Assembly (NCBI RefSeq): GCF_015689335.1
Contig: NZ_CP065053.1
Span: 1,736,001-1,800,000, forward strand
Reading direction: 5' to 3'
DNA: 64,000 bases
Source of the DNA: Massilia antarctica
GTDB lineage: Bacteria; Pseudomonadota; Gammaproteobacteria; Burkholderiales; Burkholderiaceae_D
A model generated the notes under the pieces. The model saw only the letters and a program-made list of their open reading frames with translations. It did not search any database and was not told the origin of the DNA. A program made the position numbers and the translations under genes. This document shows positions 53,009 through 62,673 of this stretch, piece by piece (the first letter of the stretch is position 1; each line of letters begins with the position of its first letter).

Positions 53009-53779
53009 ATGACAGACGTCATATTGGAAACAAAGAACCTGACCAAAGAGTTCAAGGGCTTTACCGCGGTCAATGATGTTAATCTCACCGTCCAGCGTGG
53101 CCACATCCACGCGCTGATCGGTCCCAACGGCGCCGGCAAGACCACCTGTTTCAATCTGCTGACCAAATTCCTGGTGCCCACGTCGGGCCAGATCCTGTTC
53201 AATGGAAAAGATATCACCTTCGCCCACCCGGCCCAGATCGCGCGCATGGGCATCATCCGCTCGTTCCAGATTTCGGCCGTGTTCCCGCACCTGACCGTGC
53301 TGCAGAATGTGCGCATCGGTTTGCAGCGGGAACTGGGCACGTCCTTCCATTTCTGGCGCAGCGAACGCTCGCTCTCGCTCTTGAACGAGCGCGCCATGGA
53401 GCTGCTGGCCGAAGTCGACCTGACCGAATTCGCCGATACCGTCACCGTCGACATGCCCTACGGACGCAAGCGCGCGCTCGAAATCGCCACCACCCTGGCG
53501 ATGAAGCCCGAGCTGATGCTGCTCGACGAGCCGACCCAGGGCATGGGTCACGAGGATGTGCACAGGGTTACCGAGCTGATCAAAAAAGTGTCGGCCGGCC
53601 GCACCATCCTGATGGTGGAACACAATATGAATGTCGTCTCCGGCATCTGCGACAAAATTACCGTGTTGCAGAGGGGCGCGCTGCTGGCCGAAGGCAGTTA
53701 CGCCGACGTGTCGACCAATCCGCAGGTGATGGAAGCCTACATGGGCACCACCAGCGCCGAACTCGCGGGAGCGCACTGA
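53009..53779 (+). CDS. livG: Branched-chain amino acid ABC transporter ATP-binding protein
   Basis: A 256-residue ATPase with Walker A GPNGAGKTTCFN, signature LPYG-type region MPYGRKRALEIATTLA, Walker B LMLLDEPTQGMGHED and H-loop MVEHNMNV. These features are typical of LivG. GGAGACACA precedes the ATG. First gene of a livGFKHM operon; it overlaps livF by one base (TGATG). The transporter imports branched-chain or related amino acids. Confidence 0.93.
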   Translation: MTDVILETKNLTKEFKGFTAVNDVNLTVQRGHIHALIGPNGAGKTTCFNLLTKFLVPTSGQILFNGKDITFAHPAQIARMGIIRSFQISAVFPHLTVLQNVRIGLQRELGTSFHFWRSERSLSLLNERAMELLAEVDLTEFADTVTVDMPYGRKRALEIATTLAMKPELMLLDEPTQGMGHEDVHRVTELIKKVSAGRTILMVEHNMNVVSGICDKITVLQRGALLAEGSYADVSTNPQVMEAYMGTTSAELAGAH

Positions 53780-54486
53780 TGACCGCGGCCCTCGAAATTT
53801 CGAATTTGCAAGCCTGGTACGGCGAATCGCACATCCTCCACAACGTCAATTTGCGGGTCAACAAGGGCGAAGTGGTCACCCTGCTGGGCCGCAACGGTGC
53901 CGGACGCACCACCACCTTGCGCGCGATCATGGGCTTGACCGGGACGCGCACCGGATCGATCAAGGTGAATGGGATCGAAGCCATCGGCCTGCCGACGCAC
54001 AAGATCGCCCACCTGGGCATCGGGTATTGCCCGGAAGAGCGGGGCATCTTTTCGTCGCTGTCGACCGAAGAAAACCTGATGCTGCCGCCGCAACTGGCCG
54101 GCGCCGACGCCGGCATGTCGGTGGCCGAGATCTACGAGATGTTTCCGAATTTGCTGGAACGAAAAAACAGCCCGGGCACGCGCCTGTCGGGCGGCGAACA
54201 GCAGATGCTGGCGGTTGCGCGCATCTTGCGCACCGGTGCGCGCCTGTTGCTGCTCGATGAAATTTCCGAAGGCCTGGCGCCGGTGATCGTGCAAGGTCTC
54301 GCGCGCATGATTACCACGCTCAAGGCCAAGGGCTACACCATCGTCATGGTGGAACAGAATTTCCGTTTCGCCGCACCGTTGGCGGACCGGTTTTACGTGG
54401 TCGAGCACGGTCAGATCGTGGAGACCTTCGCTTCGTCGGAATTGAGCGCCAAGATGCCAATCCTGACCGAGCTGCTGGGCGTATAG
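53779..54486 (+). CDS. livF: Branched-chain amino acid ABC transporter ATP-binding protein
   Basis: The second ATPase, 235 residues, with Walker A LLGRNGAGRTTTLR, where the usual GKT lysine is replaced: RNGAGRTT has arginine in the Walker A Lys position. Signature LSGGEQQMLAVARIL, Walker B LLLLDEISEGLAP and H-loop MVEQNFRF follow, typical of LivF. The Lys-to-Arg change in Walker A is unusual and would lower ATP binding or hydrolysis; a sequencing error is possible. Overlaps livG, followed by livK after 55 bp. Confidence 0.92.
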   Translation: MTAALEISNLQAWYGESHILHNVNLRVNKGEVVTLLGRNGAGRTTTLRAIMGLTGTRTGSIKVNGIEAIGLPTHKIAHLGIGYCPEERGIFSSLSTEENLMLPPQLAGADAGMSVAEIYEMFPNLLERKNSPGTRLSGGEQQMLAVARILRTGARLLLLDEISEGLAPVIVQGLARMITTLKAKGYTIVMVEQNFRFAAPLADRFYVVEHGQIVETFASSELSAKMPILTELLGV

Positions 54487-54541
54487 CAGGATAGCGACAG
54501 CCCCCTAGCAAGACCATACCCATACCCTAAATGGAGACAAT

Positions 54542-55747
54542 ATGAAACGTAACATCATTGCTTTAGCAGCCAGCGCCGCATGCCTCGGCTTCGCCTTGCC
54601 AGCCCAGGCGCAAATCTCGAACGACACCATCAAGATCGGCATGTTGACCGACGTGTCCGGCGTGTACGCCGACGTGGACGGATCCGGCGGCGCGGAAGCG
54701 GTCAAGATGGCGATCGCTGACCTGGGCGGCACTATCAACGGCAAGAAGATCGAATTCGTTTTCGCCGACCACCAGAACAAGGCCGACATCGCCGCCAGCA
54801 AGGCGCGCGAATGGTTCGACCAGCAGGGTGTCGACATGCTGATCGGCGGCACCAATTCGGGCGCCAACCTGGCCATGGCCAAGATCGCGTCCGAGAAGAA
54901 GAAAGTGTTCATCTCGATCGGCGCCGGCTCCGCCCGCCTGACCAATGAAGAATGCTCGCCCTTCACCGTGCACTACGCCTACGACACGGTGGCCTTGGCC
55001 CGTGGAACCGGTGGCGCGATTGTCAAGCAGGGCGGCAAGTCCTGGTATTTCCTGACCGCCGATTACGCTTTCGGCCAGTCGCTTGAGAAAGATACAACCG
55101 ATGTGATCAAGGCGGCCGGCGGCACTGTGGCGGGCACCTCCAAGCATCCTTTGTCGGCGTCGGATTTTTCGTCCTTCCTGATCAAGGCGCAGGGGTCGAA
55201 GGCGCAGATCCTGGGCCTGGCCAATGCCGGCGGCGACATGATCAATGCGGTCAAGGCCGCCAACGAGTTTGGGGTTGGCAAGACGATGAAGCTGGCTGGT
55301 TTGCTGGTGTTTATCAATGACATCCACACCCTGGGATTGAACATGACCCAAGGCATGTATCTGACCGATGGCTGGTACTGGGATCAGAGCCCGGAAAGCC
55401 GGGCCTGGTCGAAGCGCTATTTCGCCAAGATGAAGAAGTTCCCGTCGATGTTGCAGGCCGCCGATTACTCGGCCGCGACCAACTACCTGAACGCGGTGAA
55501 GGCGATCGGGACCGACGACAGCGAGAAGGTCATGGCGCAGTTGAAGAAGACCAAGATCAACGACATGTTCACCAAGGGCGGCGAGATCCGTCCGGATGGC
55601 CGCATGGTGCACGATATGTACCTGATGGAAGTGAAGAAGCAGGCCGAGTCGAAGTACCCGTGGGATTACTACAAGGTCGTCGCGACGATTCCTGGCGCGC
55701 AGGCGTACACGACCAAGGCGGAAACGAAGTGCGCGTTGTGGAAGTAA
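54542..55747 (+). CDS. livK: Branched-chain amino acid ABC transporter substrate-binding protein
   Basis: A 401-residue periplasmic binding protein. Signal peptide of about 24 residues ending LPAQAQ, then the two-lobe type I fold with ISNDTIKIGMLTDVSGVYAD, IGGTNSGANLAMAKIASEKK and YLTDGWYWDQSPESRAWSKR. It belongs to the group that includes ABC substrate proteins for branched-chain or aromatic acids such as those linked to urea or benzoate uptake. GGAGACAAT is the ribosome site. A REP-like hairpin follows before livH. Confidence 0.9.
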   Translation: MKRNIIALAASAACLGFALPAQAQISNDTIKIGMLTDVSGVYADVDGSGGAEAVKMAIADLGGTINGKKIEFVFADHQNKADIAASKAREWFDQQGVDMLIGGTNSGANLAMAKIASEKKKVFISIGAGSARLTNEECSPFTVHYAYDTVALARGTGGAIVKQGGKSWYFLTADYAFGQSLEKDTTDVIKAAGGTVAGTSKHPLSASDFSSFLIKAQGSKAQILGLANAGGDMINAVKAANEFGVGKTMKLAGLLVFINDIHTLGLNMTQGMYLTDGWYWDQSPESRAWSKRYFAKMKKFPSMLQAADYSAATNYLNAVKAIGTDDSEKVMAQLKKTKINDMFTKGGEIRPDGRMVHDMYLMEVKKQAESKYPWDYYKVVATIPGAQAYTTKAETKCALWK

Positions 55748-55776
55748 GTTAGGTCGCTTTCGAACTTCTACCGGCG

Positions 55777-55864
55777 CCGTCGTTCCCGCGCAGGCGGGAA
55801 CCCAAGTTCGTCGCGCTGCGGTGATCCTGGCAAACTTGGGTTCCCGCCTGCGCGGGAACGACGG
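55777..55864. repeat. REP-like long inverted repeat between livK and livH
   Basis: CGTCGTTCCCGCGCAGGCGG at 55778 with the inverted partner near 55840-55864, separated by CCCAAGTT...AACTTGGG. A 30-base-plus stem in the mRNA just after livK would protect its message and give higher expression of the binding protein than of the permeases, as with malE in E. coli; this is inference. Confidence 0.8.
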
Positions 55865-55900
55865 GCTATTCACCGCTCCCATTTTATGAACTGAGATGCC

Positions 55901-56785
55901 ATGGAAATATTCGGCGTTCCCCTGCAGGCGATGGTCAGCCAGCTTTTGCTCGGCCTGGTCAACGGCTCCTTCTACGCCATGCTCTCGCTTGGCCTGGCCG
56001 TCATTTTCGGCCTGCTTAATGTCATCAACTTTTCCCACGGCGCCCTCTATATGATGGGTGCCTTTGCCGCCTACATCGGCGTGACCACCTTCGGCCTGAG
56101 CTACTGGGCGATGCTGGTGCTGGCGCCCTTGCTGGTCGGCGTGTTCGGCATCATCGTCGAAAAATCCATGCTGCGCTGGCTCTACAAGCTCGACCACCTG
56201 TACGGCCTGCTGCTCACCTTCGGCATCACCCTGCTGCTCGAAGGCGTGTTCCGTTCCTTCTTCGGCAACTCCGGCCAATCCGTCGAAGTCCCGGCGCTGC
56301 TGCAGGGCAGGACCGACCTGGGCTTCATGGAATTGCCCAACTACCGCCTGTGGGTCGTGTTCGCCTCGCTCAGCGTCTGCCTGCTGACCTGGTTCGTCAT
56401 CGAAAAGACCAAGCTCGGCGCCTACCTGCGGGCCGGGACCGAAAACCCGAAACTGGTCGAAGCCTTCGGCGTCAACGTGCCGCTGATGGTCACCTTGACC
56501 TACGGCTTCGGCGTCGCGCTGGCGGGCTTTGCCGGGGTGCTGGCGGCGCCGATCATCAACGTTACGCCACTGATGGGCTCCAACCTGATCATCGTCGTGT
56601 TCGCCGTTGTGGTGATCGGGGGCATGGGATCGATCATGGGTTCCATCATCACCGGCCTGGGCCTTGGCGTGATCGAGGGCCTCACCCGCGTCTTCTATCC
56701 GGAAGGCTCGGAAGTGGTGGTGTTCGTGGTCATGGTCATCGTGCTGTTGCTCCGTCCCGCCGGTTTGTTCGGCAAAGAAAAGTAA
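55901..56785 (+). CDS. livH: Branched-chain amino acid ABC transporter permease
   Basis: A 294-residue inner-membrane permease with about eight helices. NGSFYAMLSLGLAVIFGLLN and VINFSHGALYMMGAFAAYIG are the typical LivH opening; AFGVNVPLMVTLTYGFGVAL and AAPIINVTPLMGSNLIIV are near the ATPase contact loop. It pairs with livM 19 bp downstream. Confidence 0.93.
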   Translation: MEIFGVPLQAMVSQLLLGLVNGSFYAMLSLGLAVIFGLLNVINFSHGALYMMGAFAAYIGVTTFGLSYWAMLVLAPLLVGVFGIIVEKSMLRWLYKLDHLYGLLLTFGITLLLEGVFRSFFGNSGQSVEVPALLQGRTDLGFMELPNYRLWVVFASLSVCLLTWFVIEKTKLGAYLRAGTENPKLVEAFGVNVPLMVTLTYGFGVALAGFAGVLAAPIINVTPLMGSNLIIVVFAVVVIGGMGSIMGSIITGLGLGVIEGLTRVFYPEGSEVVVFVVMVIVLLLRPAGLFGKEK

Positions 56786-56804
56786 CCGAGAACTGGAGCC
56801 ATTG

Positions 56805-57788
56805 ATGAACAAGAACATCGCTTACGGCGTCGCGCTGCTGATCGCGCTGGCGGCGCCTTTTATCGGCTATCCCGTGTTCCTGATGAAGTTGCTGTGCTTC
56901 GGGCTGTTCGCCTGCGCCTTCAACTTGCTGATCGGTTACACGGGCCTGCTGTCCTTCGGCCATGCCGCTTTTTTTGGTGCGGCCGGTTACGTGACCGGGC
57001 ACGCGCTGACGGTGCTCGGCTTGCCGACCGAAGTGGGCATCCTGCTCGGCGTGGCGGCCAGCGCCCTGGTCGGCCTGGTGATGGGTGCGCTGGCGATTCG
57101 CCGGCAAGGCATCTACTTTTCCATGATCACCCTGGCCTTGGCGCAGATGGTGTATTTCGCGGCACTGCGCGCACCCTTCACGCATGGCGAGGATGGCTTG
57201 CAGGGCGTTCCACGTGGCAAGCTGTTCGGCGTTATCGATCTGAGCAAGGACCTGACCTTGTACTTCGTGGTGCTGGCCATTGCCGTGGCGGGCTTTGCGC
57301 TGATCGTGCGCACGGTGCACTCGCCCTTCGGCCAGGTGCTCAAGGCGATCAAGGAAAACGAGCCGCGTGCCATTTCGCTCGGCTACGACGTCGACAGGTA
57401 CAAGCTGGTGGCCTTCGTGCTGTCGGCCTCGCTGACGGGCCTGGCGGGCGCCACCAAGACCCTGGTGCTGGGCTTCGAGACGCTCACCGACGTGCACTGG
57501 GCCATGTCCGGCCTGGTGATCCTGATGACCTTGGTGGGCGGCATGGGCACCCTGTCGGGGCCGATCATCGGCGCCTTCATCATCATCACCCTGGAAAACA
57601 AGCTGGGCGATATCGGTACCTTCCTGGCGACCCAGACCGGCGTCGAGTGGTTCAATACCTTGGGCGAATCGGTCGGCATGGTGACCGGGCTGATTTTCGT
57701 CCTCTGCGTGCTGCTGTTCCGGCGCGGCATCGTGGGTGAAATCGGCGCCGCCATGGCGTCCTCCGGTGTCCGCAAAAAATCCGTATGA
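56805..57788 (+). CDS. livM: Branched-chain amino acid ABC transporter permease
   Basis: The second permease, 327 residues. CAFNLLIGYTGLLSFGHAAF is the LivM signature and AIKENEPRAISLGYDVDRYK is the cytoplasmic loop contacting the ATPase. The ATG at 56805 follows CTGGAGCC; the in-frame TTG at 56802 is ignored. A terminator follows, so the liv operon ends here. Confidence 0.93.
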   Translation: MNKNIAYGVALLIALAAPFIGYPVFLMKLLCFGLFACAFNLLIGYTGLLSFGHAAFFGAAGYVTGHALTVLGLPTEVGILLGVAASALVGLVMGALAIRRQGIYFSMITLALAQMVYFAALRAPFTHGEDGLQGVPRGKLFGVIDLSKDLTLYFVVLAIAVAGFALIVRTVHSPFGQVLKAIKENEPRAISLGYDVDRYKLVAFVLSASLTGLAGATKTLVLGFETLTDVHWAMSGLVILMTLVGGMGTLSGPIIGAFIIITLENKLGDIGTFLATQTGVEWFNTLGESVGMVTGLIFVLCVLLFRRGIVGEIGAAMASSGVRKKSV

Positions 57789-57811
57789 TTGCTTGAAATG
57801 CAAGGACACAA

Positions 57812-57842
57812 AGCCGGGTCGCATGACCCGGCTTTTTTTTAT
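57812..57842 (+). terminator. Rho-independent terminator of the liv operon
   Basis: AAAGCCGGGTC, a loop GCAT, GACCCGGCTTT and then a T-run. A textbook intrinsic terminator. Confidence 0.92.
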
Positions 57843-57860
57843 TCAACGCACGGAGGATCG

Positions 57861-58670
57861 ATGGAACAGACACTGACTGTCAACGGCATCGCCATGCATG
57901 TTGTCACCGAAGGGGAGGGGCCGCCGGTGCTCCTGCTGCACGGCTTCCCGGACACGCATCAGGTTTGGCGTACGCAAATCGATGCGCTCGCTGGCGCTGG
58001 TTACCGCGTGATCGCGCCGGATCTGCGCGGCTTCGGCAAGACCGAGGCGCCAGCGAAGCAAGACGCCTATGCGCTGACGCAGTTGCGCGCGGATGTCGTC
58101 GGCTTGCTCGACGCGCTGGGGATAGCGCGGGTTTTGCTGGTCGGCCACGATTGGGGATCGGTGATCGGCTGGAACGTGTGCATGGTCGCGCCAGAGCGCG
58201 TGGAGCGCTTCGTAGCGCTCTCGGTGGGGCATCCGGCGGCCTACACCGCCGGCGGGCCGCTGCAGCTGCTCAAGGGCTATTACGTGATGGTGTTCCAGCT
58301 GCGCGGCATTGCCGAGGCAATGATCAAGGCCTTCGACTGGCGCGCGGTGCGCAAGCTCGCGACCACGCCGCAGCAGTTCGAGGAATGGCGCGCCGATCTC
58401 GACCGTCCCGGCCGCCTGACCGCCGCGCTGAATTATTACCGGGCGAACCTGGGCATGTTCTTCGAGCGTTCCTGGCCGACCGTCAAGGTGCCCGTCCTCG
58501 GCCTGTGGAGTGCGAATGACGTGGCGCTGACGGAAGCGCAGATGCGCGAATCGGGCAAGTACGTCAGCGCCACCTTCGAATATCAGCGCATCGACAAGGT
58601 CGGCCACTGGCTTCAGATCGAGGCGGCCGATCAGATCAACCGGCACTTGCTGGCATATTTCAAAAGCTAA
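57861..58670 (+). CDS. Alpha/beta hydrolase (epoxide hydrolase/haloalkane dehalogenase-like)
   Basis: A 269-residue hydrolase. LLLHGFPDTHQVWRTQIDAL is the oxyanion HGFP motif, VGHDWGSVIGWNV has the nucleophile Asp in GHDWG, and DKVGHWLQIEAADQINRHLL holds the catalytic His. Asp nucleophile plus HGFP suggests the epoxide hydrolase or haloalkane dehalogenase clan. GGAGGATCG before the ATG at 57861. It is followed by a MarR gene that may regulate it. Substrate not known. Confidence 0.88.
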   Translation: MEQTLTVNGIAMHVVTEGEGPPVLLLHGFPDTHQVWRTQIDALAGAGYRVIAPDLRGFGKTEAPAKQDAYALTQLRADVVGLLDALGIARVLLVGHDWGSVIGWNVCMVAPERVERFVALSVGHPAAYTAGGPLQLLKGYYVMVFQLRGIAEAMIKAFDWRAVRKLATTPQQFEEWRADLDRPGRLTAALNYYRANLGMFFERSWPTVKVPVLGLWSANDVALTEAQMRESGKYVSATFEYQRIDKVGHWLQIEAADQINRHLLAYFKS

Positions 58671-58748
58671 GACTGCCCAAATTGCTTCACGTGAAACAAT
58701 TTCCACAATGTGATTGCATAGCGAACTATATTGGACTAGAGTGGAGTC

Positions 58749-59165
58749 ATGTTTGATCACTGCCTCTATTTCAACACCACCGCCCTGGCGCGCGTACTTG
58801 AGCGCGAGTGGACGCGCGCGTTCAAGCCGTTCGGGCTGACGCCATCGCAGGCCTTCATGCTGCGCGCGGTGCTGGCGCGGCCGGGCTTGTTGCAAAGCGA
58901 ACTGGCCAGGGAACTGGTGATCAGCCGCCCGACAGCCACGCGCTCGCTCGACGGTTTGCAGAAGCTGGGCCTGATCGACCGCCGCCCCACCGGCGGGGAT
59001 GGCCGCGAATGCGCGGTGTTCCCGGAACCGGCGGCGCTGGCCATGCATGACGACCTGAACGCGGCAAGCGGGGCTGTCACCGCGCGCCTGAAGCAGTTGC
59101 TCGAACCGGAACAGTTTGCCGCCATCGTCGGGTCGCTCAAGCGGGCACGCGCGGCAGTGGTGTGA
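58749..59165 (+). CDS. MarR-family transcriptional regulator
   Basis: A 138-residue winged helix regulator: QAFMLRAVLARPGLLQSELA, RELVISRPTATRSLDGLQKL (recognition helix) and GLIDRRPTGGDGRECAVFPE (wing) are clear. It follows the hydrolase gene and precedes the tautomerase gene on the same strand, and may respond to an aromatic substrate of this group; that is inference. Confidence 0.88.
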   Translation: MFDHCLYFNTTALARVLEREWTRAFKPFGLTPSQAFMLRAVLARPGLLQSELARELVISRPTATRSLDGLQKLGLIDRRPTGGDGRECAVFPEPAALAMHDDLNAASGAVTARLKQLLEPEQFAAIVGSLKRARAAVV

Positions 59166-59211
59166 TTTTTTTTTACCCAAGTAGTTGCATAGCTAATCAA
59201 TGGAGACGTAA

Positions 59212-59610
59212 ATGCCTATCATCAATATCAAAATCAGTGCCGCGAAATCCCCCGACATGATCCGCCAGATTGCCGACCTAGTGCTCGACAAGACAATCGG
59301 CATTCTCCGGAAGAAGAGAGAGCTCATTTCCATTGCCATCGATTTCGTCGATCCGGACTGCTGGATCGTCGGTGGCGTCTCCCTCGCCGAGCAGCGCAAG
59401 CACAGCGTCTACGTCGACATCAAAGTGACCGACGAGACCAACACCAAGGATGAAAAGGCGGCCTATATCGCCCAGGTCTTCGCCGGCTTTGGCGCGCTGC
59501 TTGGCGAGTTGCACGAGGAAAGCTATATCTACGTGGACGACGTGCGCGCTGCGGCCTACGGCTACGGCGGCCGCACGCAGGAATATCGCTACCAGCATGC
59601 GGCCGCGTAA
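59212..59610 (+). CDS. Tautomerase-family protein
   Basis: A 132-residue protein with the 4-oxalocrotonate tautomerase fold. MPIINIKISAAKSP places the catalytic Pro1 directly after the cleaved Met, and IADLVLDKTIGILRKKRELI plus SIAIDFVDPDCWIVGG complete the beta-alpha-beta unit. Longer than the 62-residue single-unit form, so a fused or extended member. GGAGACGTAA precedes the ATG. Function may be isomerisation of an enol or a dehalogenation; unknown. Confidence 0.85.
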   Translation: MPIINIKISAAKSPDMIRQIADLVLDKTIGILRKKRELISIAIDFVDPDCWIVGGVSLAEQRKHSVYVDIKVTDETNTKDEKAAYIAQVFAGFGALLGELHEESYIYVDDVRAAAYGYGGRTQEYRYQHAAA

Positions 59611-60031
59611 GCGCTGGCCGTGGTCGCCGTCGCGATCCTGACTCTGGCGGCCATCGGGACGCTGGGCATGCGGTGGGCCTTCATCCTGTGGGCCTATGGT
59701 CGAAGACGGCAACTCTGCGACGTGGGCTCCCCTGCGCAGGCACGCGGGGATTCGAAGACATGCGCGTACTCGCGCTGGCGTTCACAGGCGTCGAAGCGTT
59801 TCAGCGCCGCTATCCCTACTTTTAGTTTCGTGACAATGTGTGTGTATATGCCGTATTTACGCCTGCTATATTTACTGGAGCGATAGGACAGGGTGCGCTT
59901 CTTGGATCGCCGGCACGTTTCCCTTTCGCATAATTAAATGCGAACAAATCACCCAGATGCAGGTGCGATGCTTCAGCCGTTTTGCAGCCTGCCAAACGAG
60001 TTTCTTGTTGCACCGATCGGGGAGACCATTC
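59611..60031. other. Intergenic region with no supported gene
   Basis: The plus-strand frame from 59620 starts hydrophobic (VVAVAILTLAAIGTLGMRWA) but soon loses coding character and runs through a REP-like CTCCCCTGCGCAGGCACGCGG. At 59860-59890 the strand is AT-rich. The metallopeptidase gene promoter probably lies in 59930-60000, where GCATAATTAAATG resembles a -10 region. Confidence 0.4.
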
Positions 60032-62384
60032 ATGTTTTCATCCATCCTGCGCGCCGCGGGGCGCATCCTACGTGGCCGGCTTGTGCTGTCGCTGACCTTG
60101 CTGACCTTGCTGACCTTGCCGTTTCTTGTCGCGCTCCCGGCACAGGCCGTCGTGGTCACTGGCGTCAAGAAGGTGGTCGTGCTACGCGTGTATTTTCAGG
60201 ACTACAGCAACGCGTCGCGCTATACGCAAGCGCAGGTGCAAGGCTTCTTTAACAATATGAACACCTTGTGGGGCACGAACACTTCCCACGGCAATATATC
60301 CATTACTGCCCAAGCCAACAGCGCGCTGATTCAACTGCCCGACAATCGATCCTCCTATATCGATGACTTCCCGGACGGCGACCTTTCCAACGGCACCAAG
60401 TTCCAAAAGGTGATCGACGATGCGATTGCCAATTCGAGCGGCATGGATTGGACGAATGTCGATGCGGTGATCGTAGTCATGTCGGAGACCTCGCTCACCC
60501 AGTTCCATCGCGGCCAAGGCGGCACCTGCAATGCCCGTATGGGCCCGGGCTCAAGCGCCACGCCGCTGGTCGGCTGCGCCATCTTCAGCGAAAATCCCGG
60601 CAGCACCGACCCGCAGGTCTGGGGGCGGTGGTCGCACGAACTGGGACATGCCTTCCAGACCCGCGGTGCCATTCATCCCAGCAATTACAACAGCAGCTTC
60701 GAGCAAATGGATGCCAATTATCCTGGCCAGACGGGGATGTTCGAACAGCAAAGCTCGACCGATTTCGGTTGGATGCCCGATAGTAAGTACAAGACCATCA
60801 CCGCGATCACGGGCGGGGCGACGGTGGCCCTGTATGCGCAAGAATATGATCCGGCGGGAAAGCCCAATATGCAGGCCATCAAGGCCTATTTGGGCAGCGG
60901 CGGCAGCGCCTATTATCTGATCAGCGTACGGCGGCGTGTGCTCGGTGACGATCTCAACGCCTCGTTCCCGTCCGCAGGCATCCCCGATGAGGGGGTTCTG
61001 ATCGAGCGTGTCGTCCCTGGCGGCGGCCAGGAAGTGACCTTGCAGGGCAAGGGCGGCGACCGCGATAAGCTGTGGCAGGAGGGCGACACGTTCACGAATG
61101 CGAGCGACGGCATCTGGATTTTCGTCAACAAGAAATTCGACGCCGACAATTACGATATCACGGTGCGCTACGCCGACCAAGCCAGCAAGGCCGATGTCGG
61201 CATCAAGTCTTGGCTCGCGCCACCTGGCAACACTTACGAAACAACGGATCTCTGGATTGACAGTCCCGTCAATGGCTACGGCGTGTTCCGTTATGGCAGC
61301 TGGTCCGATCTCTTGGGCGGGACTGTTCCGCAAGGAAATGGCGACGATCCGGCCATCGGACAAGTCAACCGCATCTACGCGCGGGCGCAACTTTGGCGCG
61401 GCCACGGCGCAAAACGTGGTGGTCCATTTTGATCTGACCAACCCACTCGGTTTGGGGATCAACGGCTCGAACGGCTTTCAAACCCTGGGTTCGGTCGACC
61501 AGACAGCCTTCCCCGGCCTGGCTTCCATTCCAGCCGGTGGCAGCGTCGATGTGTATATCGAATGGACGCCGAACGTGGCGCTGACGCCGGCGCAAATTGC
61601 AGCGGGCACCTTCAATTTCCATAGTTGCATGCGGGTGCGTATCGATCACTTGGCCAACGAAACGATTTTCGGCAACCAGGATGGCGACGGTACGCAGGAA
61701 AATATCGATTACTTCCAGGCGCCGGCGACAGGGCCGGGCGTGGGCGGCGGTGCGCCGAATACGACGCTTATCCACCTGCGCAACGATTCCATGGTGAACA
61801 AAAAATATTTCAATATCTCCTACGATAGAAAACTCGTGCCGCCCGGTTGGGAAGTGAGCGTGAATGGCGGCGTGTTCGGCATGGAGCTCGCGCCCAATGA
61901 GGTGCGCGCGGTGCCGGTCAAAATCACACCGACTTCACCGATGGCGGCCGGCAGTGTCGCCAAGGTGAAGGTATTTGCCTCGAGTTTCCGCCTGCTCAGC
62001 AGCGACAAGGACCCCAAGGACAAGCATCCCGAATTCAAACAATTGGGCGGTGTGCTGGTCGAGGGCCATGCCGTGCACAAGACACGTATCAAGTGCGAAG
62101 CGGAACGCAGGGATGGTGTCGTGTTGTTCCAAGGGAAGATCGATATCCCCGGCAATGCGCAGCTGAACGAGCGCCAGATGGTGGTGATGTATTCAGGCGC
62201 AGTACCTGGCGGAAGAAGGGGGGAGTGGAAGTTCCTGGCGCGCCCGACCGGCCTTGCGCACTTCGACAGGACCGGGGCCTTCCACGGCCAAATCAGGCTC
62301 GCGAAATTCAAATATGGCACTTGCATGTTTGCCGGCACCGACACCTTGAGCAGCGCCATTGCGCCCGTTAGCCCAGTGAAGTAA
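60032..62384 (+). pseudogene. Secreted zinc metallopeptidase, broken by a frameshift
   Basis: Reads as one gene of about 784 codons split by a single-base shift near 61384-61388. The first part (60032-61432) has a signal peptide (LSLTLLTLLTLPFLVALPAQ) and the zinc motif WSHELGHAFQT (His near residues 202-206), with a later conserved region IFVNKKFDADNYDITVRYAD. The second part (in the other frame, to 62384) continues with RNFGAATAQNVVVHFDLTNP and a beta-rich domain ending PVK. The junction NRIYAR | RNFGAATAQ fits one extra G. M6-like gluzincin by HExxH and layout. It could be a sequencing error. ATG at 60032 has GGGGAGA upstream. Confidence 0.75.
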
Positions 62385-62388
62385 GCGG

Positions 62389-62425
62389 CGCCCGGACAGG
62401 AAGCGAAGGGCTTCCTGTCCCGGGC
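62389..62425 (+). terminator. Hairpin after the metallopeptidase gene
   Basis: Arms CCCGGACAGGAAG and CTTCCTGTCCCGGG form a long stem with a short loop; no T-run follows, so termination may depend on other factors or it may be an inverted repeat of another kind. Confidence 0.5.
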
Positions 62426-62469
62426 CGATTGGCGGCTCTGCTGACCAAGCTAGCTTGCGCTTATCGTCA

Positions 62470-62661
62470 GCGATCATGCTGCGGCGTTACGAGCAGTTGC
62501 AGCCGGGCGAGAAAAAACGCGCGGTCGGCCTGGCCGTGCCGCTCGGACGCATGGGCACGCCGGGCGACCTGACAGGGGCGGCGATCTTTCTGGCGAGCGA
62601 CGAGTCGGCCTACATGACGGCCCAGACCCTCAACGTCGACGGCGGCGCCGTGATGAGCTAG
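62470..62661 (+). pseudogene. C-terminal fragment of a short-chain dehydrogenase
   Basis: The frame ends VPLGRMGTPGDLTGAAIFLA SDESAYMTAQTLNVDGGAVM S and stop, the conserved C-terminus of classical SDRs. The cofactor and catalytic parts are absent upstream, where the metallopeptidase gene ends. It lies convergent to the iron-containing alcohol dehydrogenase gene. A remnant of a deletion. Confidence 0.75.
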
Positions 62662-62673
62662 CGCGTCAGCCGC

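Noticed and set aside
54563..56818. A 751-codon minus-strand frame across livK and livH
   Set aside because: It spans two real genes and a REP hairpin and is a GC artefact.
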